A DNA stretch of 51,635 bases from an uncultured Bacteroidales bacterium. GTDB taxonomy: Bacteria > Bacteroidota > Bacteroidia > Bacteroidales > UBA932. A program made the position numbers and the translations under genes. This document shows, one piece after another, positions 33,412 to 41,225 of the stretch. The stretch lies in assembly GCA_934667175.1 (NCBI GenBank), contig CAKULN010000019.1, forward strand, positions 1-51,635, given 5' to 3'. Position 1 is the first letter of the stretch. Each line of letters begins with the position of its first letter. The notes beneath the pieces are model-generated. The model was not told the DNA's origin. It did no database searches and saw only the letters and a list, made by a program, of their open reading frames with translations.

Positions 33412-36183
33412 ATGAAAAGATTTGTTTCCATGGCGGTTCTGGCTTTGTCCGCGGTTCAGGCTTTCGCCGGCTCTTGGGTCAGGATCAACCAGATAGGTTA
33501 CCTGCCGGAAGCCACCAAGGTCGCGGTCTTTATGAGTGATGAGGCCGTGCGGGTCGATGGTTTTGAATTGGTGGACGCCTTTACCGGCGGGATCGCCTTG
33601 AGGTCTGACGAGGTAGAGCCAAAAGGGGCGCTTGGACAGATGAAGACTACTTGCCGCTTGAACTTCAGTGCCTTGCGGGCGAACGGAGCCTATTATATTA
33701 AGGTGTTGTCATCGGGTGGTGAGACCCGTTCGGAGATATTCCCGATAAATGAAAAGGTTTATGACGGGGCCGCTGATTTCGTTCTGAACTATATGCGCCA
33801 ACAGCGTTGCGGCTGGAATCCTTTCTTCAAGGACAGCTGTCACCGCAAGGACGGGATTATCGTCGGACATCCTGACCCTCAAAAAGATAGCACATTTCTT
33901 GACGTGACGGGCGGATGGCACGACGCTTCGGACTGTCTTCAGTACACGACCACCTCGGCAAACGCCATTTACCAGATGATGTTCGCTTACCAAAGCAACC
34001 CGGAGGCATTCTCGGACAACCATCTGGCTGACGGGACTCCGGGGCGTAACGGGATTCCGGACATCGTGGATGAGATTTATTGGGGTCTCAAGTGGCTGGA
34101 CAAGATGAATCCGGAGCCGGGAGAGATGTACAATCAGATCGCGGATGACCGTGACCATGTCGGGATGCGTGTGCCGAATGACGACAAGGCTGACTATGGC
34201 TGGGGAAAAGGGGAGTACAGGCCGGTTTGGTTCTGCTCCGGTGAGCCTCAGCAGAGGGGCAAGCGTGGAGATAAGAATAAAACCACAGGTGTCGCCAGCA
34301 CCGCAGGTAAGTTCGCCTCTGACTTCGCTCTCGGCTCCGAGATCCTGAAACCATTCTATCCGGAGTTCGCTGAGAGGATCGGTGCGAAGGCTCAGGCCGC
34401 CTATGATGCGGGAGTCGCCAAACCTGGTGTCTGCCAGACCGCCTCGGTGGTTTCTCCATACATCTATGAGGAGGACAACTGGGTGGATGATATGGAGTTA
34501 GCTGCATGCGAGATGTTCCGCCGCACAGGAGACAGAAAGTACCGGACAGAAGCCATTGAATATGCCCGCCGCGAGCCTGTAACCCCTTGGATGGGAGCCG
34601 ACAGCGCCCGTCACTACCAGTGGTATCCTTTTATGAATATGGGCCATTACCTCATCGCAAAGAATTTTGGCGGCAAGGTGTCGGATGAGTTCGTCAGGAA
34701 CATGCGTTCGGGCATCCAGCGTGTCTATGAGCGTGGGAAGAATCATCCGTTCATGTTCGGTGTCCCGGGAATATGGTGTTCCAACAACCTGACCACGGCG
34801 ATGTTGACTCAATGCATCCTTTATCGTGAGCTGACCGGCGACACAACCTATCAGGAGATGGAAGGCTCTTTGCGTGACTGGCTTCTGGGGTGCAATCCTT
34901 GGGGTGTGAGCATGATCGTGGAACTGCCTAAGGGCGGGATATTCCCGACTCAGCCTCATTCTTTCATCATCAACTACAAGATGGGCAACACCACCGGCGG
35001 TCTGGTTGACGGGCCTGTGTACGCCACTATTTTCGGCAGCCTTCTCGGAATCCGTACGGATGGCGGGATCAACTACGAAGAGTTCCAGCCGGGCGATCTG
35101 GTCTATCACGACAGCACACATGACTATTCCACCAATGAGCCGACAATGGATGGCACCGCTTCGCTGACTTTCCCGTTGTCTTACTACCAGCGTGAAGGTA
35201 GGTCTTATTCGGAAGGGGCGCATTGCGGCATTGGAGGTTGCCGCCCGATCGCTTCGCGACCCTGTCCGGGTAAAGGGGCGGCAACCTCCAATGCCGCAAC
35301 GCTTTCCGCTAATGGACCCGGGACTGAATGTGCAGTGGATAAAACCGGTGGATCGCACGAAGGCCGCAGTGGCAAGGGATGCCGCGGGCCATTCGCCCGG
35401 ATAGGGTCGCGAAGCGACAGGCCCGCGGCATCCCTTGCCACTGCGGCCCCCACTGAAACCACCATTGATATTACCTCCACTGACAATAACATCTATCAGG
35501 ATGGTGGAATAATAAGAACCGATCCTTCAGTCAAGCACATAGACTTTGTGTTCACCGCTGCTGACAGGGCGGATGGGGCGGAGAGGATCATCTCTACGTT
35601 GAGAAAGTATAACATCAAGGGTGGATTCTTCTTCACGGGACAGTTCTTCGAGATGTATCCTGATGTCGTAAAGCGGCTTGTGGCTGAAGGACATTACATC
35701 GGAAGCCATTCCTACGGGCATCTGCTCTATGCCCCATGGGACAAGCGCGATTCCCTGCTTGTGACAAAACAGGAATTCGAAGAGGACATGTTCAAGAGCT
35801 ATAAAAAGTTGCGTGAATTCGGCATTACTGACGCACCGTATTTCATTCCTCCCTACGAGCATTACAATTCGACAATATCCTCCTGGGCCCGGCAACTTGG
35901 GTTGCAGATCATCAACTACACTCCCGGAACTCTCACCAACGGTGACTACACGACTCCCGATATGAAGCATTATTTCAGCAGCAAGGAAATTCTCAACAGA
36001 ATTTGGGAATATGAAAGGACGGATCCAAACGGACTTAACGGCCACATCATGCTGATTCATTTCGGAACGGTTCCGGCCAGAACTGACAAATTCTACGACA
36101 AACTTCCCGGACTCATCAGGGAGCTTCGCAGGAAGGGATATTCATTCACACCATTGAAAGAGAATGATCAAGCACATCTATAA
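33412..36183 (+). CDS. GH9 glycosidase fused to a CE4-like deacetylase domain
   Basis: 923 residues with a signal peptide. Residues ~22-110 form the CelD_N-type Ig domain (WVRINQIGYLPEATKVAVF). Residues ~115-590 form the GH9 (alpha/alpha)6 barrel with the catalytic Asp pair in GGWHDASD (171, 174), GTPGRNGIPDIVDE, and general acid Glu576 in TNEPTMDG. Residues ~597-680 are a low-complexity linker encoded by two palindromic repeats. Residues ~700-923 resemble NodB deacetylases: GGFFFTGQFFE, SHSYGH, FIPPYE, IMLIHFG; however, the first motif reads FTAADRADG instead of TFDDGP. The likely substrate is a beta-glucan or related plant polysaccharide. The stop overlaps metX by 20 bases. Confidence 0.88.
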   Translation: MKRFVSMAVLALSAVQAFAGSWVRINQIGYLPEATKVAVFMSDEAVRVDGFELVDAFTGGIALRSDEVEPKGALGQMKTTCRLNFSALRANGAYYIKVLSSGGETRSEIFPINEKVYDGAADFVLNYMRQQRCGWNPFFKDSCHRKDGIIVGHPDPQKDSTFLDVTGGWHDASDCLQYTTTSANAIYQMMFAYQSNPEAFSDNHLADGTPGRNGIPDIVDEIYWGLKWLDKMNPEPGEMYNQIADDRDHVGMRVPNDDKADYGWGKGEYRPVWFCSGEPQQRGKRGDKNKTTGVASTAGKFASDFALGSEILKPFYPEFAERIGAKAQAAYDAGVAKPGVCQTASVVSPYIYEEDNWVDDMELAACEMFRRTGDRKYRTEAIEYARREPVTPWMGADSARHYQWYPFMNMGHYLIAKNFGGKVSDEFVRNMRSGIQRVYERGKNHPFMFGVPGIWCSNNLTTAMLTQCILYRELTGDTTYQEMEGSLRDWLLGCNPWGVSMIVELPKGGIFPTQPHSFIINYKMGNTTGGLVDGPVYATIFGSLLGIRTDGGINYEEFQPGDLVYHDSTHDYSTNEPTMDGTASLTFPLSYYQREGRSYSEGAHCGIGGCRPIASRPCPGKGAATSNAATLSANGPGTECAVDKTGGSHEGRSGKGCRGPFARIGSRSDRPAASLATAAPTETTIDITSTDNNIYQDGGIIRTDPSVKHIDFVFTAADRADGAERIISTLRKYNIKGGFFFTGQFFEMYPDVVKRLVAEGHYIGSHSYGHLLYAPWDKRDSLLVTKQEFEEDMFKSYKKLREFGITDAPYFIPPYEHYNSTISSWARQLGLQIINYTPGTLTNGDYTTPDMKHYFSSKEILNRIWEYERTDPNGLNGHIMLIHFGTVPARTDKFYDKLPGLIRELRRKGYSFTPLKENDQAHL
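35223..35299. repeat. Palindromic repeat 1 in the GH9-CE4 linker
   Basis: 24-base perfect arms at 35223-35246 and 35276-35299 flank a 29-base loop that contains TCGCTTCGCGACCCTGTCCG. The loop core reappears, inverted, in palindrome 2, although the arms differ. Confidence 0.9.
35362..35448. repeat. Palindromic repeat 2 in the GH9-CE4 linker
   Basis: 29-base perfect arms at 35362-35390 and 35420-35448 flank a 29-base loop containing CCCGGATAGGGTCGCGAAGC, the reverse complement of loop 1 with one base changed. The palindrome is translated in frame. Confidence 0.9.
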
Positions 36184-37180
36184 ACACAACGGAACATTTG
36201 AGTTCGAGGCGGGTGGAAGCATTGGCAATCTTGAGATCGCCTATCATACATCTCCTTTTGAATATACCGAAGGCAAAAAAGTGATCTGGCTTTGTCACGC
36301 CCTCACGGCGGATTCCGACCCGGAGGGCAGTTGGTGGCCGGCTCTCGTCGGTCCAGGCAAATTGATTGACACCGAGAAATATTTCGTGATCTGCGCCAAC
36401 GTCCTTGGCTCGGCCTGTGGTTCGTCCGGCCCGGCGTCCACGAACCCGAAAACCGGAAAACCCTACTATTTCGAGTTCCCTCACGTGACTGTAAGGGACA
36501 CTGTCCGTGCCTTTGACATTCTTAGGCAACATCTTGGCATAGAGAGGATAGACCTGCTTATCGGTACATCCATGGGTGGATTCATGTCCTTCGAGTGGGC
36601 AGTGATGCGCCCCGGCATATTCGGAAAGATATTCTTTATCGCCACAGGTGCCCGTGTGACTCCTTGGCTCGCCGGATTCAACGCCGCCAGCCGCATGGCC
36701 CTCCTTGCCGACCCGACTTTCAAGGAGCATCGTGACCTGAAGGGCGGCATGGAAGGTCTGAAAGCCGCCCGCGCCATAGCCCTGTTGACTTACCGCTGCG
36801 AGGAAGGCCTGTTCAAACAGAACGAGGACAGCGATGACACCGTGTTCGCCGGCAAGGTCGGATCCTACTACCGTCACCAGACCTCCAAGTTCGTCAAGGA
36901 CTGGGACGCATATTCCTACCTCTATGTCTGTGACGAGGTTGACAGCAACAATGTTGGGCGTGGCCGAGGAGGTGTCGCAAAGGCTCTGTCTAAGATAGAG
37001 TCCGATTGCACCTTCATCTGCATGTCCTCCGATGAACTCTTCCCGCCGGAAGACATGAAACCCCTTTCCGCCTTGATTTCCGGCTCCAGCTACCACCAGA
37101 TCGAGACTCCATACGGCCACGACGGCTTCCTCATCGAAACCTCGGCGATTGCCGACCTCCTCCTCCCGGCCCTCCCGTAG
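36164..37180 (+). CDS. metX: Homoserine O-acetyltransferase
   Basis: 338 residues, an alpha/beta hydrolase that makes O-acetylhomoserine for methionine synthesis. The substrate-binding GPGKLIDTEKYFVICANVLGSACGSSGP block, nucleophile elbow GTSMGGF (Ser136), and the Asp (SSDELFPPEDM) and His (YGHDGF) of the triad are all present. The start lies 20 bases inside the GH9-CE4 gene, so the two are translationally coupled despite unrelated roles. No metY is nearby. A rearranged fragment of a related metX lies at 51054-51216. Confidence 0.93.
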   Translation: MIKHIYKHNGTFEFEAGGSIGNLEIAYHTSPFEYTEGKKVIWLCHALTADSDPEGSWWPALVGPGKLIDTEKYFVICANVLGSACGSSGPASTNPKTGKPYYFEFPHVTVRDTVRAFDILRQHLGIERIDLLIGTSMGGFMSFEWAVMRPGIFGKIFFIATGARVTPWLAGFNAASRMALLADPTFKEHRDLKGGMEGLKAARAIALLTYRCEEGLFKQNEDSDDTVFAGKVGSYYRHQTSKFVKDWDAYSYLYVCDEVDSNNVGRGRGGVAKALSKIESDCTFICMSSDELFPPEDMKPLSALISGSSYHQIETPYGHDGFLIETSAIADLLLPALP

Positions 37181-37217
37181 TCTGATCGCTGACCGCGCGT
37201 TTGTGGCACGTGAAATG

Positions 37218-37628
37218 TCACACGGCCTTGATCTTGAAAATGGCTTTCCTGATGTGACCGCTTCCGATCAGGGGAGCGTGTGCTGTGTCCGGTGTGAACG
37301 TTATTGTCTCACCGGCCTTGACAAGGACGGTCTCGGTTATTGGGTCATCGAAGAACATGATGTCATTGCCGACATTTATGTCCTTGGCCTCACCGCACTT
37401 TTTTCTTGGTTTCACGCCGAAATATTCATTCCCCGAAAGAGGAACCTGCAGGTCAATGTGTTTGTCGTGAGCCTCAAGTCTGGCTTCTGAGACCGGCCTC
37501 AGTGTAGCTTCAACGATGTTCACCCATAGATTGTCCCCGTCAATTACATGTGTGCCGACCGGGAGGCCTTCGAGTTTCCCGTCCCTTAAAAATTCAAGCG
37601 CTGTATTGTAGTAAGGATTGTGTTCCAT
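37218..37628 (-). CDS. yhcH: YhcH/YjgK/YiaL family protein
   Basis: 136 residues, a single cupin-like domain. Conserved blocks are HNPYYNTALEFL, GDNLWVNIVEA, the metal site EAHDKHIDLQVPLSG, the MFFDDP region and FTPDTAHAP. E. coli YhcH is encoded with the nan genes, and the family is thought to act on sugar anomers or sialic-acid-derived intermediates. It lies 8 bases after the FCD regulator gene on the same strand, so it is co-transcribed with it at the edge of the sialic-acid locus. Confidence 0.88.
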   Translation of the reverse strand: MEHNPYYNTALEFLRDGKLEGLPVGTHVIDGDNLWVNIVEATLRPVSEARLEAHDKHIDLQVPLSGNEYFGVKPRKKCGEAKDINVGNDIMFFDDPITETVLVKAGETITFTPDTAHAPLIGSGHIRKAIFKIKAV

Positions 37629-37636
37629 CTGATACG

Positions 37637-38362
37637 TTATTTGTTGAATGCCTTGTCCAGATTCTGTTCCATGTTGTCGAACTGAGTCTTCAGATGGAGC
37701 CTCATCGCTGTCCTGAAAGCGTCCGGCGTCCCTGTCCTTAGAATGTTGTACAGGCTGATGTGAGACACAAGCGTGATGTCGTGGTAGTCCTTGTGAAGCT
37801 TCGGGACATATAGAGTGAAAAGATGTCTCAAGATACTTTGAAAATCCATAAGGCTTTTATTTCCTGTCATCTCAAACAGCGCGCTGTGGAATCTCACATC
37901 GATTTCAGTCAATTGTTTCGCGATCTCATACTTCTCGTCTTCCGATTGCGCGGCTGTCAGCTTATTCTCCAGAGTGAACTGTCTTGCGACGATTGCCTCG
38001 AGTTTTTTCATCCCGGCCTCAGTCTTGTTCATAAAAAGAAAATCGGACATGCCTATCTCGATCATCAGCCTCAATTCATACAAATCTTTGAGTGTCTGCC
38101 TCTCAAGCTGGCCGGACGTTACAATTGAACTCAATGAACCGAAGATTTTCGGACTGACAATCACGGTTCCCAGCTTGCGCCTGGTTTCGATGAGTCCTAA
38201 CGCGCGGATCCTGCTCAGAGCCTCTCTGACGACCACCCTGCTGACTCCGAGAAGATCACCGAGTTCCTGCTCCTTTGGAAGCCTTTTCTCGTCCTGATGT
38301 TCAGCGATGTATTTTAATATGTCATTCTGGGTCTGTTCAACCAGGGTCTGCTCAACTTTCAT
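37637..38362 (-). CDS. GntR/FadR-family (FCD) regulator, probable NanR
   Basis: 241 residues. The N-terminal winged helix is EKRLPKEQELGDLLGVSRVVVREALSRIRALGLIETRRKLGTVI (residues ~25-70); the C-terminal FCD ligand domain includes YELRLMIEIG, DVRFHSALFEMTGN and SLYNILRTGTPDAFRTAMRLHL. FCD regulators usually repress catabolic genes until a sugar acid binds; E. coli NanR is one. Position next to sialidases and YhcH supports a sialic-acid role. A TAAGTAT half-site (38399-38405) and twin ATCTGGCRCCAAAT sites (38414-38454) lie upstream, and a minus-strand TATTTTTG box lies at 38380-38387. Confidence 0.85.
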   Translation of the reverse strand: MKVEQTLVEQTQNDILKYIAEHQDEKRLPKEQELGDLLGVSRVVVREALSRIRALGLIETRRKLGTVIVSPKIFGSLSSIVTSGQLERQTLKDLYELRLMIEIGMSDFLFMNKTEAGMKKLEAIVARQFTLENKLTAAQSEDEKYEIAKQLTEIDVRFHSALFEMTGNKSLMDFQSILRHLFTLYVPKLHKDYHDITLVSHISLYNILRTGTPDAFRTAMRLHLKTQFDNMEQNLDKAFNK

Positions 38363-38398
38363 TGCATGTTAATTTTTGCCAAAAATAGTCAAAATTAT

Positions 38399-38454
38399 TA
38401 AGTATTACATATTATCTGGCACCAAATCGCCGTCATGCCGATCTGGCGCCAAAT
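38399..38454. promoter_or_regulatory. Candidate operators upstream of the FCD regulator
   Basis: TAAGTAT at 38399-38405 recurs in the nanA promoter palindrome. ATCTGGCACCAAAT (38414-38427) and ATCTGGCGCCAAAT (38441-38454) are direct repeats 27 bases apart, each with a TGGC-GCCA-type dyad. Regulator binding is inferred. Confidence 0.45.
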
Positions 38455-38477
38455 GTCCATTGTCCCTTTTTCGGAAA

Positions 38478-39638
38478 TCATCTGATGTTTTTGGTCTTGC
38501 CTGTCTCAGGATTAATGGTCTTGGCAGGAATTCTTGCGAATGAGATTGTCTCGTAGGGACCAGCCTCGCCGCACTCGTAAAGGATACCTACATCGCCGTC
38601 AGGAAAAACCATAAGGTCTGAATATGCCGCCGGACCTTCTGTCAAGGTACAAGCTCTTTCCCAGTGTCTGCCGGAATCCCGGCTCATCCGGATGGTCATA
38701 TTCTTTCTCTTGTCTTTTGACTCCGGATTTGAGAACAAGAGTATCTCGCTTGGCTTCCCGTCAGTGTTGTAGTTTATGATGCTTGCGTTACAGACGGGCT
38801 CTATCAACCCGTTGTCGTAATATGGCTCGCCGAAAGTCTTTCCTTGGTCGTGGCTTATTGCCACCAATCTGCCATAGCCATGCTCCTCACGTCCGGTTCT
38901 TTCTGTTCTCATGTTGAGCATCACGCCACCGTCGGCAAGTTCTGTCGCGGTGCTTTCGTTTCCGACATCAAGGATTCCTCCTAATCTCCATGACTTGCCT
39001 CCATTGTCTGAGTAGAAGACATGGGAGGCCGAGACGCTGGTCTTGCTGTCGATGAAGTTGCCATGGTCGCAGGGAACCACAATTCTTCCTGTTGTCAGTT
39101 GGATTGCGTGACATGGTCCGGTGGCGTACCATGTCCATCTGCGTTTCTTGGTGGAACGTGTGATTTCCTTGGGCTTGGACCACGTGAGTCCGTCGTCGTC
39201 GGAATATAGGCAGAAAACCCTTCTGGTGTCGATGCTTTCTCTCGCATGGATCTTTTTCTCCGGATCCTTGCCGTTGTTCCATGTCGCAAGCAGGAGAATC
39301 CTTCCTGTGTTCCTGTCAACGACTGGAGAAGGATTGCCGCAGACATTGCCTGCATCATCCCAGACCGTGATGACCTGTCCCCATGTCTTGCCTCCGTCGG
39401 TGGAACGTTTAAGGACAAGGTCGATGTCTCCGGTGTCGGAACCACTGTCGTGCCTGGCTTCGGCGAAAGCGAGAACAGTCCCGTCTCTGGTCTGTACAAT
39501 GGCCGGGATTCGGTAAGTGTGGACGCCATTCTCTCCTTTGTGGAAAATGGCCTTTCCGGTCATTGCCTGCCCGCCGGAAACGAATTCCGGAGCGAGCAGA
39601 AGCATGACCGCAGAGATTTTTGAAATCAATCTTTTCAT
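38478..39638 (-). CDS. Exo-alpha-sialidase (GH33), exported
   Basis: 386 residues with a signal peptide rather than a clear lipobox. The family RIP motif is TYRIPAIV, followed by FAEARHDSGSDTGDIDLVLKRS with the catalytic Asp, and Asp-boxes STDGGKTW, SDDDGLTW, SDNGGKSW and SRDSGRHW. GNESTATEL supplies the Glu, and YECGEAGPYETISFARI is at the C-terminal end. It hydrolyses terminal sialic acid from host glycans. Last gene of the nanA-susC-susD operon, 10 bases after the PKD/LamG gene. A second sialidase in the same operon (41226-42395) is a paralogue with different anchoring. Confidence 0.93.
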   Translation of the reverse strand: MKRLISKISAVMLLLAPEFVSGGQAMTGKAIFHKGENGVHTYRIPAIVQTRDGTVLAFAEARHDSGSDTGDIDLVLKRSTDGGKTWGQVITVWDDAGNVCGNPSPVVDRNTGRILLLATWNNGKDPEKKIHARESIDTRRVFCLYSDDDGLTWSKPKEITRSTKKRRWTWYATGPCHAIQLTTGRIVVPCDHGNFIDSKTSVSASHVFYSDNGGKSWRLGGILDVGNESTATELADGGVMLNMRTERTGREEHGYGRLVAISHDQGKTFGEPYYDNGLIEPVCNASIINYNTDGKPSEILLFSNPESKDKRKNMTIRMSRDSGRHWERACTLTEGPAAYSDLMVFPDGDVGILYECGEAGPYETISFARIPAKTINPETGKTKNIR

Positions 39639-39648
39639 GTCCGTAAGA

Positions 39649-41217
39649 TTATCTCATTGATGCGATGGCATTGATCTCATCCGGGGCAAGGACGCGTCTG
39701 TAGAGGGCATAGTCGTCAAGATTGCCGGTGAATATGTTTTCCGGAGCCCACGCGTTGTTGGTAAGCCTAAGGTTGCAGCCGATGAAGTATGGCAAAGTCT
39801 TGGTGTCTTTGTCATCGGCCAGCTTCGAACCCATTGAGACACCATCAAGATAGATCTCAAGTTTTCTTTGCGGGGTTGATGTTCTTGAATAGACAATTGT
39901 TATGTTATGCCAGGAACCATCGTCAAACCGATTGTCAGTCAGAGTCACCGTGTTGCCTGAGAATCCACCGGCCTCCGCCGTGCAGCGGAACTGGTGCTTT
40001 GACTGGAATCTGGCCCAGATCTGATTGTTCACATCGGCGACTCCAGGGCAATTTCCTTGGGCGAAAATCGCTTGGTTGGAGGTAACCTGTGGTAGTTTCG
40101 CCCAGAATGAGACTGTCATCTCGCTGCCGTCCGGATACTGTTTGGCAAGGTCATCCGGCATCTGGATCACTGAATATGGTCCACCCTTGGCTGAACCGTC
40201 AGGGAACTTCACGGATTTGCCCCTGCCTTCTGTGGTGCCATCCTCATAACTTAGGATCAGATTCTTATCGTTCTTTGACATGCTGTAGTTGATTGGATTG
40301 AATGAATAAGGACCATAATCAAGAATGTCTCCGTCAAACGGAAGCAGGAACACGAGGCCGTCCGAAGGCAGGACGTGGATGTAGCCCTCCTTTTGTGTCA
40401 CCGCGCTGTACTTTTCATTGTAGACGCGGAGGCTGACCTTGAAGGTGCCCATGGAAGAATATTTCACCACAGGGTTCGCTTCGGTAGACGTGGATGGCTC
40501 CCCGCCTTCGAAAATCCATTCCCTGTTCTGGACATTACCGGTGGACTCATCTGTGAAAGACACGAGCCCTCCTGTGTAAGTCGCTGTGTTTTTGGCGCTG
40601 AAGCCTGACATGACAGCGAATCTGTCCAAGATTGTGAACGCGTCGGTAATCTCAATCGCATCAGAGGCGATGGCATTGCTGACTTCCAGCCTGACAGTGT
40701 AGATTCCTGGCAGGAACTTAAGCTTCGGACTTTCATCCGTGGAGGTGACAGGTTCTCCTTCCTTTGGAGTGAATGTCCATTTGATGTTTTCCGGGAATCC
40801 TGTGGATTTGTTGGTGAAACTGATTTCCTGATTGTCGAAAGCCATGTTCTTATCCATTGTGAAATCCGCCTTGACGGATGAATGGTAGCTGACATGTACA
40901 AGCTGTTCCTTCACGGCATCCGAACTTAGATCCTTTCTGGACACAGACAGCCTGACTGTGTAAGTGCCCGCCTTCATCCAGCGGACAACCGGTTGCGAGA
41001 GAATGGATGTCTCTGTCTCGGCACCTTCGAAAGTCCAGTTCCATCTGGACGGGTTGCCTGTGGACTTGTCGGTGAAGGTGACCTCGTCACCGACAAGCAC
41101 ATCTGTCGCCGATTCTTCGAACGCGGCCTTTAGCGGGGTGTCTGCGTTGTCATCCTTGCAGGAATGGATCACTGCTGCCGCAAGGAAAGACATGAATATT
41201 GCTGAAAATCTTTTCAT
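39649..41217 (-). CDS. PKD- and LamG-domain lipoprotein
   Basis: 522 residues. The lipobox region AVIHSC is followed by CKDDN. Three PKD-like Ig domains (about 30-115, 116-200, 205-285) show the repeats VTFTDKSTGNPSRWNWTF, ISFTNKSTGFPENIKWTF and VSFTDESTGNVQNREWIF. A C-terminal LamG/concanavalin-like domain (about 290-520; LVFLLPFDGDILDYG, MTVSFWAKLP, WHNITIVYSR, GNLDDYALYRRVL) probably binds glycan. It has no catalytic site. Between two sialidases and downstream of susCD, it is probably the locus's surface glycan-binding protein (SusE/F position), though its domain makeup differs from SusE/F. Confidence 0.88.
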   Translation of the reverse strand: MKRFSAIFMSFLAAAVIHSCKDDNADTPLKAAFEESATDVLVGDEVTFTDKSTGNPSRWNWTFEGAETETSILSQPVVRWMKAGTYTVRLSVSRKDLSSDAVKEQLVHVSYHSSVKADFTMDKNMAFDNQEISFTNKSTGFPENIKWTFTPKEGEPVTSTDESPKLKFLPGIYTVRLEVSNAIASDAIEITDAFTILDRFAVMSGFSAKNTATYTGGLVSFTDESTGNVQNREWIFEGGEPSTSTEANPVVKYSSMGTFKVSLRVYNEKYSAVTQKEGYIHVLPSDGLVFLLPFDGDILDYGPYSFNPINYSMSKNDKNLILSYEDGTTEGRGKSVKFPDGSAKGGPYSVIQMPDDLAKQYPDGSEMTVSFWAKLPQVTSNQAIFAQGNCPGVADVNNQIWARFQSKHQFRCTAEAGGFSGNTVTLTDNRFDDGSWHNITIVYSRTSTPQRKLEIYLDGVSMGSKLADDKDTKTLPYFIGCNLRLTNNAWAPENIFTGNLDDYALYRRVLAPDEINAIASMR

Positions 41218-41225
41218 CGTGTTGG

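Noticed and set aside
35192..35404. Alternative-frame peptides over the linker palindromes
   Set aside because: They arise from repeat sequence in other frames and have no independent support.
33412..36183. Two separate genes (GH9 and deacetylase) joined by a sequencing error
   Set aside because: The frame is continuous through the linker with no stop, and both palindromes are intact; read-level checking is still needed, but the fusion is taken as real.
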